NCBI GenBank assembly: GCA_003116855.1
Contig: BEWT01000009.1
Coordinates: 1-56,440, forward strand
DNA from: Desulfurococcaceae archaeon AG1
GTDB lineage: Archaea; Thermoproteota; Thermoprotei_A; Sulfolobales; AG1
Direction: 5' to 3'
Length of the DNA stretch: 56,440 bases
How positions within the stretch are numbered: the stretch's first letter is position 1; each line of letters begins with the position of its first letter. Positions 9,467-17,370 of the stretch are shown piece after piece. The notes below the pieces were generated by a model. The model saw only the letters and a program-made list of their open reading frames with translations, did not search any database and was not told the DNA's origin. Both the position numbers and the translations under genes were made by a program.

Positions 9467-10107
9467 ACAACCACCACGAGATAACAATACGAAAAACAAT
9501 ATATGTAAAAACAACACCTGCTTCTCGCCTAGTGCCTCTAGAAGAGATCTATAAGCACAAGCCCTCACACCATAGCTAGCAATACCTGAGATCTAGAAAC
9601 TCCTGCAATGAGAGCATATCCTAAGCCATGCTAGCTACCGCTTATGATACCAAGCACTTGGGACACGGAGTTTTGTTATTTTAATAATGCTGATGAGTTA
9701 GAGAGAGCATGGTTATCTTATCTCGCCTCGCGCAAAGATCTCACAATCTCCACAGTCCTTTTCCAGGGATCTTCGAGAGGATCTTTGATACCCCTTCAAG
9801 ACCCCTTCTTATCTCCTCCTAATATCCTCTTCCAGAGCTCTCCCGATCACTTGGTCTATATAAATCCCATCCTCTTGATCTTCTCATACAGCTATCAATA
9901 TACATTTACTGTGGAACATGGTTAGTATTTAATAAGATCGCAGTACGTCTCTGAATCATGCTTGTAATAGCTATTATAAATAGATGTCAACAAACATCTT
10001 AAGGACAAACAGCTGTATAGCTACTATAGCTACTGGATCTATTGGATCTGTTAGCTTGCGAGAGCCTGAACAATCCTAGATCTGATTGTGAGGCAGGAAC
10101 TATGAGA
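9467..10107. other. Intergenic stretch without a supported gene
   Basis: About 640 bases lie between the divergently starting acyl-CoA dehydrogenase and the 3' end of the mscS-like gene. A plus-strand frame at 9644-9925 (93 codons) has no recognisable domain, an unlikely composition and no clear SD site, so I do not call it a gene. The stretch is AT-rich from 9880 on. I see no tRNA, repeat array or strong terminator. It might hold a decayed gene. Confidence 0.5.
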
Positions 10108-11046
10108 TCAAGCTGTTTTCTGGACACTCATAGCCTCTACTAGCTGTTTCCTAAGGGTTAGCAGTCTCTTAAGGGCTTCTGACTTAACCCTCCTCCAATC
10201 CTCGCCATTAGAGACGCCTAGCTTTACAATAACTATTACGTGTTCCTTATCAGACTGCTCGTTTAGATACGGACCCGAAACTATCTCGAAGCCTTGTAGA
10301 GCGTTCCTAACCCTGTCCTCGATCTCGGCTGGGTTTATTGATTGCAATGGTAACTCCACCCTCACACTAACGGTCTCCTTTTTAGAGAATTCTGGAGAAT
10401 AGTCAACGATCGCTGCGTTCATGAGCATCATGTTAGGTATCTTGAGCTCTCTACCCTCATCAGTAACCATCTTGGCATAGAAGAAGTTCATATCCACAAT
10501 AACCCCCTTAAAGCCTGTTTCGACAAAATCCACCGAGAAGAACTTATATGCTGGGAGAATAGGCACTACGTAGGGTATGCTGGTGCTCAGGATCCTTACT
10601 CTATTTCCTATCTCAACCATTCTTGTGCTCATTATAAGGATCCCTGCGAAGAAGTTGCTCAGCACGGGCTGGAGAGCTATACCGAGTACAAGCCCTGTGA
10701 CAACACCTCCGGCGAGGAGTCCCGATAGATCGGCTCCCGCCATGGCGACTACGGCTAATACCGCTATGAGATAACCACTAATCTTGATCAAAGTAGCTAT
10801 CTGGTAAGCCTTAGTACCTACTAGCTGTGAGAGTCTAACCCTTATAGTAGATGCTATAGCATATGTTATCCATATAATCCCCAGAGCGGTTGCTACCGCC
10901 TTTATAGCATAGTAGGCATTAGGCGGGATCTCGGTAGAGGGAAAAACCCTGGATATTATTTCATGTATGTTGAAGGCTATTGCTATTATTATAGCTACTG
11001 CTATAGTTACATATATGATCTTCTTCAACAGAGCATCACCTAGCAA
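10108..11046 (-). CDS. Small-conductance mechanosensitive channel (MscS family)
   Basis: This membrane channel releases solutes on osmotic downshock. The N-terminal half holds three to four membrane segments. The pore helix is the glycine/alanine-rich stretch ADLSGLLAGGVVTGLVLGIA, followed by QPVLSNFFAGILIM, the highly conserved MscS beta-domain entry. The rest is the soluble vestibule domain with VDMNFFYAKM and KIPNMMLMNAAI. The 312 residues fit MscS. It stands alone, divergent from kae1 with about 85 bases between them. Confidence 0.92.
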   Translation of the reverse strand: MLGDALLKKIIYVTIAVAIIIAIAFNIHEIISRVFPSTEIPPNAYYAIKAVATALGIIWITYAIASTIRVRLSQLVGTKAYQIATLIKISGYLIAVLAVVAMAGADLSGLLAGGVVTGLVLGIALQPVLSNFFAGILIMSTRMVEIGNRVRILSTSIPYVVPILPAYKFFSVDFVETGFKGVIVDMNFFYAKMVTDEGRELKIPNMMLMNAAIVDYSPEFSKKETVSVRVELPLQSINPAEIEDRVRNALQGFEIVSGPYLNEQSDKEHVIVIVKLGVSNGEDWRRVKSEALKRLLTLRKQLVEAMSVQKTA

Positions 11047-11131
11047 TAGATGTATAGAGGGTTTTTAAACGTGTCATTAAGTAGAAGGATCTATATTCTA
11101 AGGGATAATCGCCCGCTAGCACATAGCTCTT

Positions 11132-12145
11132 ATGGGGATTATGTTAAAGATCCTTGGGATCGAGTCGACAGCACACACGATAGGGGTAGGGATTGCTATC
11201 GACGAGAAACCATATATAATTGCTAACGAGAGAGCATCCTACATCCCCGAGAAGGGAGGGATCCATCCTAGGGAGTCCTCGAGATTCCTAGCCGAGAAAG
11301 CCCCCGAGGTTCTCGCAAGAGCTCTCAGAGCTGCATCAACATCGATCGATGATATGGATGGGATAGCAATAGCCCTCGGACCAGGGTTGGGTCCAAGCCT
11401 GAGGGTTGGTGCAACAATAGCTAGAGCACTAGCGCTGCGCTATAAGAAACCCCTGATCCCTGTCAACCACGGCGTAGCCCACATAGAGATCGGGCTTATA
11501 ACGACGGGAGCCAGGGATCCCGTTGTAGTCTACCTCTCAGGAGGGAACACAGCTGTTATAGCCCACCATAGTGGTAGGTATAGAGTTTTTGGAGAGACCC
11601 TCGATATAGCTTTGGGTAACCTTCTAGACACATTTGCAAGAGAGGCCGGTCTGGGTCCTCCGTATGTTGTTAACGGACTCCACGTAGTTGATCGATGTGC
11701 TGAGGAGGGCTCGAAATTCATAGAGGATATGCCCTATGTGGTTAAGGGTCAGGATCTATCGTTCGCAGGATTGCTCACAGCATCGCTAAGGGCTCTCAAG
11801 AGGGGTGCAAAACTTGAGGATATATGCCTAACCCTTAGAGAGATAGCCTACTCAATGGTGGTTGAGGTTACAGAGAGATGTGTATCCCACACGAGGAAGA
11901 GAGAGATCCTTGTTGTTGGTGGTGTTGCGGCAAGCCCCTATCTGAGGGATAAGATGGAGTGGGCTGCGAAACACCATAGAGCGGATCTCTATATAGTTCC
12001 TCCGGAATATGCTGGGGATAACGGGGCTATGATAGCATGGACAGGGCTTTTAGCCTATAAACACGGTGTATCGATACCGGTTGGAGAGAGCTATATAAAG
12101 CCTAGATGGAGGGTTGATGAGGTAGATACTCCTTGGAGGATCTAG
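11132..12145 (+). CDS. kae1: KEOPS subunit Kae1 (TsaD), tRNA t6A synthesis
   Basis: This ASKHA-fold protein transfers the threonylcarbamoyl group to A37 of ANN-decoding tRNAs within the KEOPS complex. It begins [11 protein letters not shown]; the metal site is [10 protein letters not shown] (His113, His117); [10 protein letters not shown] and [12 protein letters not shown] are the nucleotide-binding loops; [11 protein letters not shown] is the C-terminal signature. The first ATG at 11132 is followed three codons later by another ATG; either could be used. The 3' end overlaps bud32 by 13 bases. In many euryarchaea the two are fused; here they are separate but coupled. Confidence 0.97.
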   Translation: MGIMLKILGIESTAHTIGVGIAIDEKPYIIANERASYIPEKGGIHPRESSRFLAEKAPEVLARALRAASTSIDDMDGIAIALGPGLGPSLRVGATIARALALRYKKPLIPVNHGVAHIEIGLITTGARDPVVVYLSGGNTAVIAHHSGRYRVFGETLDIALGNLLDTFAREAGLGPPYVVNGLHVVDRCAEEGSKFIEDMPYVVKGQDLSFAGLLTASLRALKRGAKLEDICLTLREIAYSMVVEVTERCVSHTRKREILVVGGVAASPYLRDKMEWAAKHHRADLYIVPPEYAGDNGAMIAWTGLLAYKHGVSIPVGESYIKPRWRVDEVDTPWRI

Positions 12146-12804
12146 TAGAGATCCACAGAGGAGCAGAGGCTATAATATATATGGGGAGCTATCTAGGGAT
12201 CAGGGCTATATATAAGTATAGACCCTCGAAGCAATACAGACCAGAGATCCTTGATAAAAGGATAAGGAGGCTTAGAACGATCAACGAGGCAAGGATAATG
12301 ACAAGGCTAAGGCTTCTAGGAGCCCCGATCCCGGCTATACTAGATGTAGATCCCGACTCAGCCTTAATAGTTATGGAGTATATCCCTGGAAAGCTCTTGA
12401 GAGACACGCTAATCAGCGGGGGATCTTTGGATCTATGTAGAAGAGCTGGAGAGATCCTTGGTATCATCCACTCAGGAGGAGTCTATCACGGGGATCCTAC
12501 GATATCCAACTATATAGTCGATGACAACGGGGACCTCTGGATAATAGATTTCGGCCTAGCCGACTATACAAACGACCCCGAAGACCTTGCTGTGGATCTA
12601 CACCTGCTCTATAGATCCATAGAGACACTCCCACTAAAATCCATAGACAAGATGGAAGAGGAGGTCTATAAAGGCTACGAATCAATCGTGGGGAGCGAGA
12701 GGGGTAGAGAGATTCTGGAGAGGGTGAGGAGCATTAGGCTCAGAGGAAGATATGTTGCTGAGAGGAGGGCTAAAGCAGTATGGCTCACAGACCAGGAAGG
12801 CTGA
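12133..12804 (+). CDS. bud32: KEOPS subunit Bud32, atypical kinase/ATPase
   Basis: This small RIO-like kinase/ATPase of the KEOPS complex drives t6A formation with Kae1. It shows GAEAIIYMG at the glycine-loop position, KYRPSKQYR typical of Bud32, the catalytic HGD (119-121) and metal-binding DFG (139-141), and a basic C-terminus. The usual HGDLT is HGDPT here, a Pro in the catalytic loop. It starts with TTG inside the end of kae1 and ends inside the start of the next gene, so translation of all three is probably coupled. The 223 residues are normal. Confidence 0.95.
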   Translation: MEDLVEIHRGAEAIIYMGSYLGIRAIYKYRPSKQYRPEILDKRIRRLRTINEARIMTRLRLLGAPIPAILDVDPDSALIVMEYIPGKLLRDTLISGGSLDLCRRAGEILGIIHSGGVYHGDPTISNYIVDDNGDLWIIDFGLADYTNDPEDLAVDLHLLYRSIETLPLKSIDKMEEEVYKGYESIVGSERGREILERVRSIRLRGRYVAERRAKAVWLTDQEG

Positions 12805-13388
12805 GGATCCTCTTAGTAACGGGTAATAGGAATAAAGCTAGAGAGATTGAAGAGATCCTTGCCGAGAGCTTTCCAGGAGCCTTTGAGGTGGAGATAAGCG
12901 GGGATATAGAGAAGCTCGAGATACAGTCCGAAGACCTTGCAGAGATAGCTTTAATAGCGCTGCGAAGTGTTCTCAAGAAGATAGATAGAGGCAAGTGGGA
13001 CTCAGTAGTCGTGGAGGACTCGGGATTATTCATAGAAGCCCTTAAAGGCTTCCCAGGACCCTACTCGAGCTATGTGCTTAGAAAGATAGGCTTAGAGGGT
13101 ATATTAAAGCTCATGGAGGGTGAGAGTAACAGAAGAGCATGCTATAGAGCTGCTGTAGCCTACACAATAGATAATGAGACAAGAGTGGCTGAGGGCGAGG
13201 TGTGTGGGGTGATTGCAGAGAAGCCCAGAGGATCCAGGGGTTTTGGGTACGACCCCATATTTATCCCAGAAGGGTATGGGGAAACCTTCGCACAGCTTGG
13301 AGAGGGTTTAAAGAACAGGATAAGCCATAGGGCGATAGCTATTCGGAAGGCTGCACAGGATCTCCTGAGCTCTATTAAGAGACAATAA
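12780..13388 (+). CDS. XTP/dITP pyrophosphatase (RdgB/HAM1)
   Basis: This house-cleaning enzyme hydrolyses dITP and XTP to monophosphates, keeping damaged purines out of nucleic acids. The N-terminal VTGNRNKAREI is the substrate loop; VVEDSGLFIEAL holds the catalytic acidic residues; GSRGFGYDPIFIPEG and the final KNRISHRAIA complete the family signature. At 202 residues it is a normal length. The ATG overlaps the end of bud32 by 25 bases, making the third gene of the kae1-bud32-rdgB operon. Linkage of rdgB with KEOPS genes is seen in other archaea. Confidence 0.95.
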   Translation: MAHRPGRLRILLVTGNRNKAREIEEILAESFPGAFEVEISGDIEKLEIQSEDLAEIALIALRSVLKKIDRGKWDSVVVEDSGLFIEALKGFPGPYSSYVLRKIGLEGILKLMEGESNRRACYRAAVAYTIDNETRVAEGEVCGVIAEKPRGSRGFGYDPIFIPEGYGETFAQLGEGLKNRISHRAIAIRKAAQDLLSSIKRQ

Positions 13389-13451
13389 ATAGAGATCTTT
13401 TCTAGATCTTGGAAACATATAGTGGAACACGTTATAAGTTATATAAAATGT

Positions 13452-13472
13452 TATATACCGCTGTGGTATATA
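13452..13472. promoter_or_regulatory. Inverted repeat upstream of the ZIP transporter gene
   Basis: The half-sites TATATACC and GGTATATA are perfect inverted repeats five bases apart, about 30 bases before the ZIP start codon. AT-rich sequence resembling a TATA box (TATAAAATG) sits just upstream. The site could be a metal-responsive operator or part of the core promoter; I cannot tell these apart by eye. Confidence 0.4.
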
Positions 13473-13503
13473 CATATATGGTTGTAATTATGAGGTGTGT
13501 TGT

Positions 13504-14304
13504 ATGAACTGGCAGCCCAATGTTCTACCCCTCGTTTTTGGACTTATAGCAGGTTTAACAGTATATATCGGTGCTATAACCCTCTACAGGGCTAGAAAAA
13601 CACTATCAACCAGAGGAATAGGTTTTCTCCAAGCCCTTGCAGGCGGTATACTGGGCTATCTAGCATTAGAGACTGGACACGCGGCTTCGGAATATATTGA
13701 GGAGCTAGCCAAACCAGCAACATTCGTGGAATTCATAGTAGCTTCTGTGGTAACAACAATAGCCTTTCTAGCAACCTATCTATCCCTAGCAAGTGTTGAG
13801 AATAACATGAAGAGGGGTAAAACACCCTCCCTAGGGATCTATACGGGGTATGTTGTCGCACTAGCCCTTGGGATCCATAATGTTGGCGAGGGGTTTGCAA
13901 TAGCAGCCTCACTACTAGCAGGAGCCCTAGCCTCAGCAATACTATTCACCATAGGGTTCGCGATACACAACGCTACCGAAGGGTTCGCAATAGTAGGACC
14001 CTTGCTGGGCGAGGCGAGACAGCATGTAGACCACACAGTCCTCTTAGGCTTGTCAATGCTCGCAGGACTCCCTACAGTCCTTGGATCCGCTGTTTTCTAC
14101 ACAGGCATAGGCTCTGAGCTCTTCCTAGCCACTCTAAATACCATTGCGACAGCCTCTATAGTCTATGCAATGCTCCACGTAAACCTCTCAGCCCTGGGCA
14201 GGCTGGGCGGTGTCTCAAGCCCCCTATTCTGGACAGCAATAACCCTAGGTGTTGTAGTAGCCTTCTCAACCGAGTCAGTAGCGCTCTTCGCACTTGCTGG
14301 GTAA
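13504..14304 (+). CDS. ZIP-family metal transporter
   Basis: This membrane importer of Zn2+ or related divalent metals has about eight hydrophobic segments over 266 residues. It shows the paired metal-site motifs of ZIP proteins, HNVGEGFAI in one helix and HNATEGFAI in the next, about 35 residues apart, which build the binuclear site. I chose ATG at 13504 because GAGGTG lies six bases upstream; a GTG three codons earlier is the alternative. Upstream is an inverted repeat that may be an operator. It is convergent with the ribokinase gene. Selectivity for Zn versus Fe or Mn is not predictable here. Confidence 0.9.
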   Translation: MNWQPNVLPLVFGLIAGLTVYIGAITLYRARKTLSTRGIGFLQALAGGILGYLALETGHAASEYIEELAKPATFVEFIVASVVTTIAFLATYLSLASVENNMKRGKTPSLGIYTGYVVALALGIHNVGEGFAIAASLLAGALASAILFTIGFAIHNATEGFAIVGPLLGEARQHVDHTVLLGLSMLAGLPTVLGSAVFYTGIGSELFLATLNTIATASIVYAMLHVNLSALGRLGGVSSPLFWTAITLGVVVAFSTESVALFALAG

Positions 14305-14316
14305 CGCTAGCCCGGG

Positions 14317-15249
14317 CTAGTTATTACCTAGTTTTTTAAGAACCTCCTCAAGCCTTGGGAGCCCTTCTTGAGCACCCTTCCTAGAGATCTTTATCGATGC
14401 ACATATAGAGCCAAGCTTGACAGAATCTATTATAGACATGCCAGAGGCTACGCCGTAGGAGTAACACGCTGTGAAAGCATCCCCAGCACCTGTTGTGTCA
14501 ACAACCCTCTCGGGCTTCGCAGCAGGGATCATCGAGACTCGATCCATACCCCTGCTATAGAGAGCAGCACCATGTTCCCCCAGCGTTATCACGACGTTTT
14601 CAACGCCCATCTTAACAAGCTCTCTCGCCGCATCCTCGATCTCTTCCTCCAGCTGTCTTCTAGGCTCTCTCCCAAGGATCCTGAAGATCTCTGTCCTGTT
14701 AGGTATGATCGTGTGGGTTCTTTTCAAAACCTCCTCGGGGATCTTCTTAGCAGGCGCCGGGGTTAGGATAAACTTGGCACCAAGCTCCTCAGAAACCCTG
14801 GAGACCCTCTCAACAGTCTCCATCGGGATCTCTAGCTGTGCAAGTACAGCGTCAACCTTACCAATAGCTCTTAGAGACTCCTCAGCCTCTATAGGGCTTA
14901 GAAGCTTGTTAGCCCCAGGAGCCACAGAGATCATTGTATTCCCCTCCCTATTGACGAGTATGAAAGCAGTACCAGTATGGGTCGCTCTCTCCCTCCTAAC
15001 ATGATCCACATTAACGCCGTTCCTCCTGAGATTCTCTATAGCCATATCCCCAAGACTATCCATCCCAACCTTGCCGATCATATATACCTTACAGCCAAGC
15101 CTAGAGAGCCCTACAGCCTGGTTAGCACCCTTACCCCCAAAATGGATCTCATACACACCATCACTAACAGTTTCATCAACCCTTGGAAACCTCTCCAAAT
15201 AGATCACGAAATCAATATTGATACTCCCAACAACAGCAATTACAGCCAT
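14317..15249 (-). CDS. PfkB-family sugar kinase, ribokinase-like
   Basis: This kinase phosphorylates ribose or a related sugar or nucleoside with ATP. The N-terminal VGSINIDFVIYLERFP matches ribokinase; GGKGANQ (38-44) is the first PfkB signature, and DTTGAGDAFT near the C-terminus is the second, with the catalytic Asp in GAGD. The 310 residues are normal. Archaeal PfkB members also include nucleoside and ADP-dependent kinases, so ribose is likely but not proven. It stands alone with no transporter or isomerase beside it. Confidence 0.87.
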   Translation of the reverse strand: MAVIAVVGSINIDFVIYLERFPRVDETVSDGVYEIHFGGKGANQAVGLSRLGCKVYMIGKVGMDSLGDMAIENLRRNGVNVDHVRRERATHTGTAFILVNREGNTMISVAPGANKLLSPIEAEESLRAIGKVDAVLAQLEIPMETVERVSRVSEELGAKFILTPAPAKKIPEEVLKRTHTIIPNRTEIFRILGREPRRQLEEEIEDAARELVKMGVENVVITLGEHGAALYSRGMDRVSMIPAAKPERVVDTTGAGDAFTACYSYGVASGMSIIDSVKLGSICASIKISRKGAQEGLPRLEEVLKKLGNN

Positions 15250-15360
15250 AGTATCACTACTACCACATGTTTCAAGAAGCAGGGATATTTAAAATAAGAT
15301 AATGGTATGGACAGGGGCTTTTCGAAACTATTTCTCGTAACTCTTATTCTTATCTATGCC

Positions 15361-15708
15361 GTAGCCAACTGTTTCTGGTTTCATGGTGGTTTATAAGGAT
15401 TGATATTAAACCCGTAGTTCTGCGATAATGGAACATAGTATAAGCTCTGTATTTTATTGGAATGCCCGCCCAATAATGAGGGTAAAAATAGAGACCCGAG
15501 TGGGCGGGTTAAATAAAAAAGCCCAGGATGCGGGGTTTCCCCACAGCAATGAACCAGAGCAATGCTATGAAGGGGAGCTGTGAGCTGGGGTCACCCCAAA
15601 TGGGTAGAAGCCAATGATAAGGGCCCCGATGAAAAGGGCCCTGAGGCCGAGGAAGCCAAGGGCTGAGCGGTTGATATCAAAATATCAACTGCATGAAGCC
15701 CGAACCCC
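15361..15708 (+). mobile_element. IS200/IS605-type relic, copy 1: both ends and guide-RNA scaffold, no transposase
   Basis: This element of about 348 bp is clearly homologous to the one at 32696-33047. The left end holds a hairpin with TTTCAT/ATGGAA arms. The right end holds the stem GCGGTTGATAT/ATATCAACTGC just before the terminus GAAGCCCGAACCCC. Between them is the region that in copy 2 still reads as the C-terminus of TnpB; here it carries a one-base shift and a TGA stop, so no protein is left. It sits with its right end on the stop codon of the glucan phosphorylase gene; both the filled and the inferred empty site give TAG. The trinucleotide GCC precedes it. Confidence 0.75.
15530..15708 (+). 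ncRNA. Candidate omega RNA scaffold of IS605-type element, copy 1
   Basis: The right-hand part of the relic matches copy 2 closely in G+C-rich blocks (ATGCGGGGTTTCCCCACAG, GAGCTGGGGTCACCCC, GGGCCC..GGGCCC) although the tnpB frame is destroyed here. These blocks form hairpins. In active TnpB systems this segment is the scaffold of the guide RNA and the guide is whatever follows the right end, here TATGAGAGGTATC. Expression is not shown. Confidence 0.4.
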
Positions 15709-17252
15709 TATGAGAGGTATCTATACTCTCTAAACATTCTCACCGAGTTTGACGAGATTGTGAAGCTTTTGAGGGCGTTTATCGAGATCTCTAGATAAGC
15801 CTCGGGATCTTTGTCGATAAGCTCCAGGATCTTGAGGAACTTAGTCCTGAGATCTCGGTAGTCCTCCTCATCAACCGCAGAGACTCTTGCTGTGTTTTCA
15901 TATATATTTATGAAGTCAACAAGTTCTAGGCCGAAGAACCAGCCGTTGAAGCCATCTATTATTGTCTCGAGAGCCCCGCCGTCTCTCGATGAGAGTGTTG
16001 GGATGCCGTTAGCCCCTGCTTTCATATAGCTGGTTCCACATGCCTCCCAGCCTGAGAATGGTGTGAAGAGCAATAGATCTGAGCCACTGAGTATGGCTCT
16101 AGCGATATCAAGGCTATAGTCATGTATATATACAACATTATCAAACTGCTCGTGGAGTTTTCTAAACCTAGCCATATATTCTCTACCCTCATGATCCTTT
16201 GGATGGGCTTTGCCGGCTAGAATAAATGTTGCGTTAACCTCCCTCCCAAGATCCCTGATAAGCCTCTCAATAAGATATGGTCTCTTATACTTAGTAAGCC
16301 TTCTAGCCCATGCTATGATCGGGCCTTCTACTCTGATATCAGGTTTGCGGGATCTTATGAGGGATATTAGATCCTCCCTAGCCTTCCTCCTAGCAGGGGC
16401 TAGATCCTCTGGAGAGATCTTGCCAAGACCCTTGGAAGACACTAAGCTCTTTATAGCACTGTGAACCCACCTCTCAAGATCAACACCATTCCTCACATAA
16501 GCTATCCTGTCCACAAACTGTGGGAATATTCTGTGGAGCATCTCCCAATGCTTCCTAGAAACACCGAACCCCACCGGCACCTCTCTGAGCACTACATCCG
16601 TGATCCTCACAAGACCTGGGCTGGTGTCCACACCATACTCCCTCTCCAAAACCTCGTCAGGGATCATTGGATGTCCCCACGGGCCCGGCGTGTGGATCAC
16701 CAGCCTGACCACTCCCTTAAGATCCTTGAGCTCTAAGGCTGCGAGTGAGGCTATGCTCTCCTGAAGATCTATATATTTGATCCTCTCGAAACCGATCCTC
16801 TCCCTCATATATTGTGCAGATGATCTGGCGAAAACAATGTATTTAGCTATAGCCTGCTCAGGCGTCTCCTCAACATAGAGCCTGCTAGCGATCCTAGATA
16901 TATGCTCGGGATACTCCGGCTTGAAATATATAACCCTCGCACTCCCCTTCTTAAATACAAGCGGTGCGACAAGGATCTCGCCATATACCTTGCTGCTCAC
17001 TACAAGCTCCTTCTCTCTCTCGAGGAGACTTTCAGCCTTCCTGATAACATCTTCCTGACTCCTTTCTATAAAAACACCATCCTTGTAATCGTAATCAACA
17101 TAGCCGTTTCTATGGAACATGGTCATAACATAGTACTCGATATTCAGCCTTGATGCTGTGTAGAACTTGTCACCCTCGAGAACCCCGAGACCCCCGGCAT
17201 ATATTGGGATCTCGTCGAGAGCTATCTCCATCGTAAGGCTTACTATGGCTAT
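15708..17252 (-). CDS. Alpha-glucan phosphorylase (GT35, short archaeal type)
   Basis: This enzyme phosphorolyses maltodextrin or glycogen to glucose-1-phosphate. The frame holds IYAGGLGVLEGDK near the N-terminus, IHTPGPWGHP, the donor-site run GPIIAWARRLTKYKRPYL, and the C-terminal FTPFSGWEACGTSYMKAGANG with the glycine loop of the GT-B fold. The first ATG is at 17231, but the N-terminal strand usual in the family (IVSLTMEIALDE) starts before it and no ATG, GTG or TTG occurs before the stop at 17256. An ATA at 17252, six codons after which the family strand is under way, follows GGTGGT by five bases and precedes an Ala codon, so I take it as the start. The stop codon abuts an IS relic. Confidence 0.88.
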   Translation of the reverse strand: MAIVSLTMEIALDEIPIYAGGLGVLEGDKFYTASRLNIEYYVMTMFHRNGYVDYDYKDGVFIERSQEDVIRKAESLLEREKELVVSSKVYGEILVAPLVFKKGSARVIYFKPEYPEHISRIASRLYVEETPEQAIAKYIVFARSSAQYMRERIGFERIKYIDLQESIASLAALELKDLKGVVRLVIHTPGPWGHPMIPDEVLEREYGVDTSPGLVRITDVVLREVPVGFGVSRKHWEMLHRIFPQFVDRIAYVRNGVDLERWVHSAIKSLVSSKGLGKISPEDLAPARRKAREDLISLIRSRKPDIRVEGPIIAWARRLTKYKRPYLIERLIRDLGREVNATFILAGKAHPKDHEGREYMARFRKLHEQFDNVVYIHDYSLDIARAILSGSDLLLFTPFSGWEACGTSYMKAGANGIPTLSSRDGGALETIIDGFNGWFFGLELVDFINIYENTARVSAVDEEDYRDLRTKFLKILELIDKDPEAYLEISINALKSFTISSNSVRMFREYRYLS

Positions 17253-17370
17253 CTTTTACCACCACAGAGTATCTCTATGCTACGCTGGTTTAAGGCTTGA
17301 CGGTCAAGATCCATGGATCGTGATACCGGACTATATATTCCCAACCGTAGATAATATAGGAGGGGAGAAG

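Noticed and set aside
9644-9925. A 93-codon plus-strand frame in the gap after the acyl-CoA dehydrogenase
   Set aside because: No domain, odd composition for this genome, no convincing SD site, and the frame reads like random AT-rich sequence.
14977-15297. A 106-codon plus-strand frame opposite the ribokinase gene
   Set aside because: It is antisense to the well-supported PfkB-family gene.
15400-15708. The G+C-rich hairpin block as an SRP or RNase P RNA
   Set aside because: A second copy inside the HEPN gene has element ends and still reads as a TnpB C-terminus, so it is a mobile element part.
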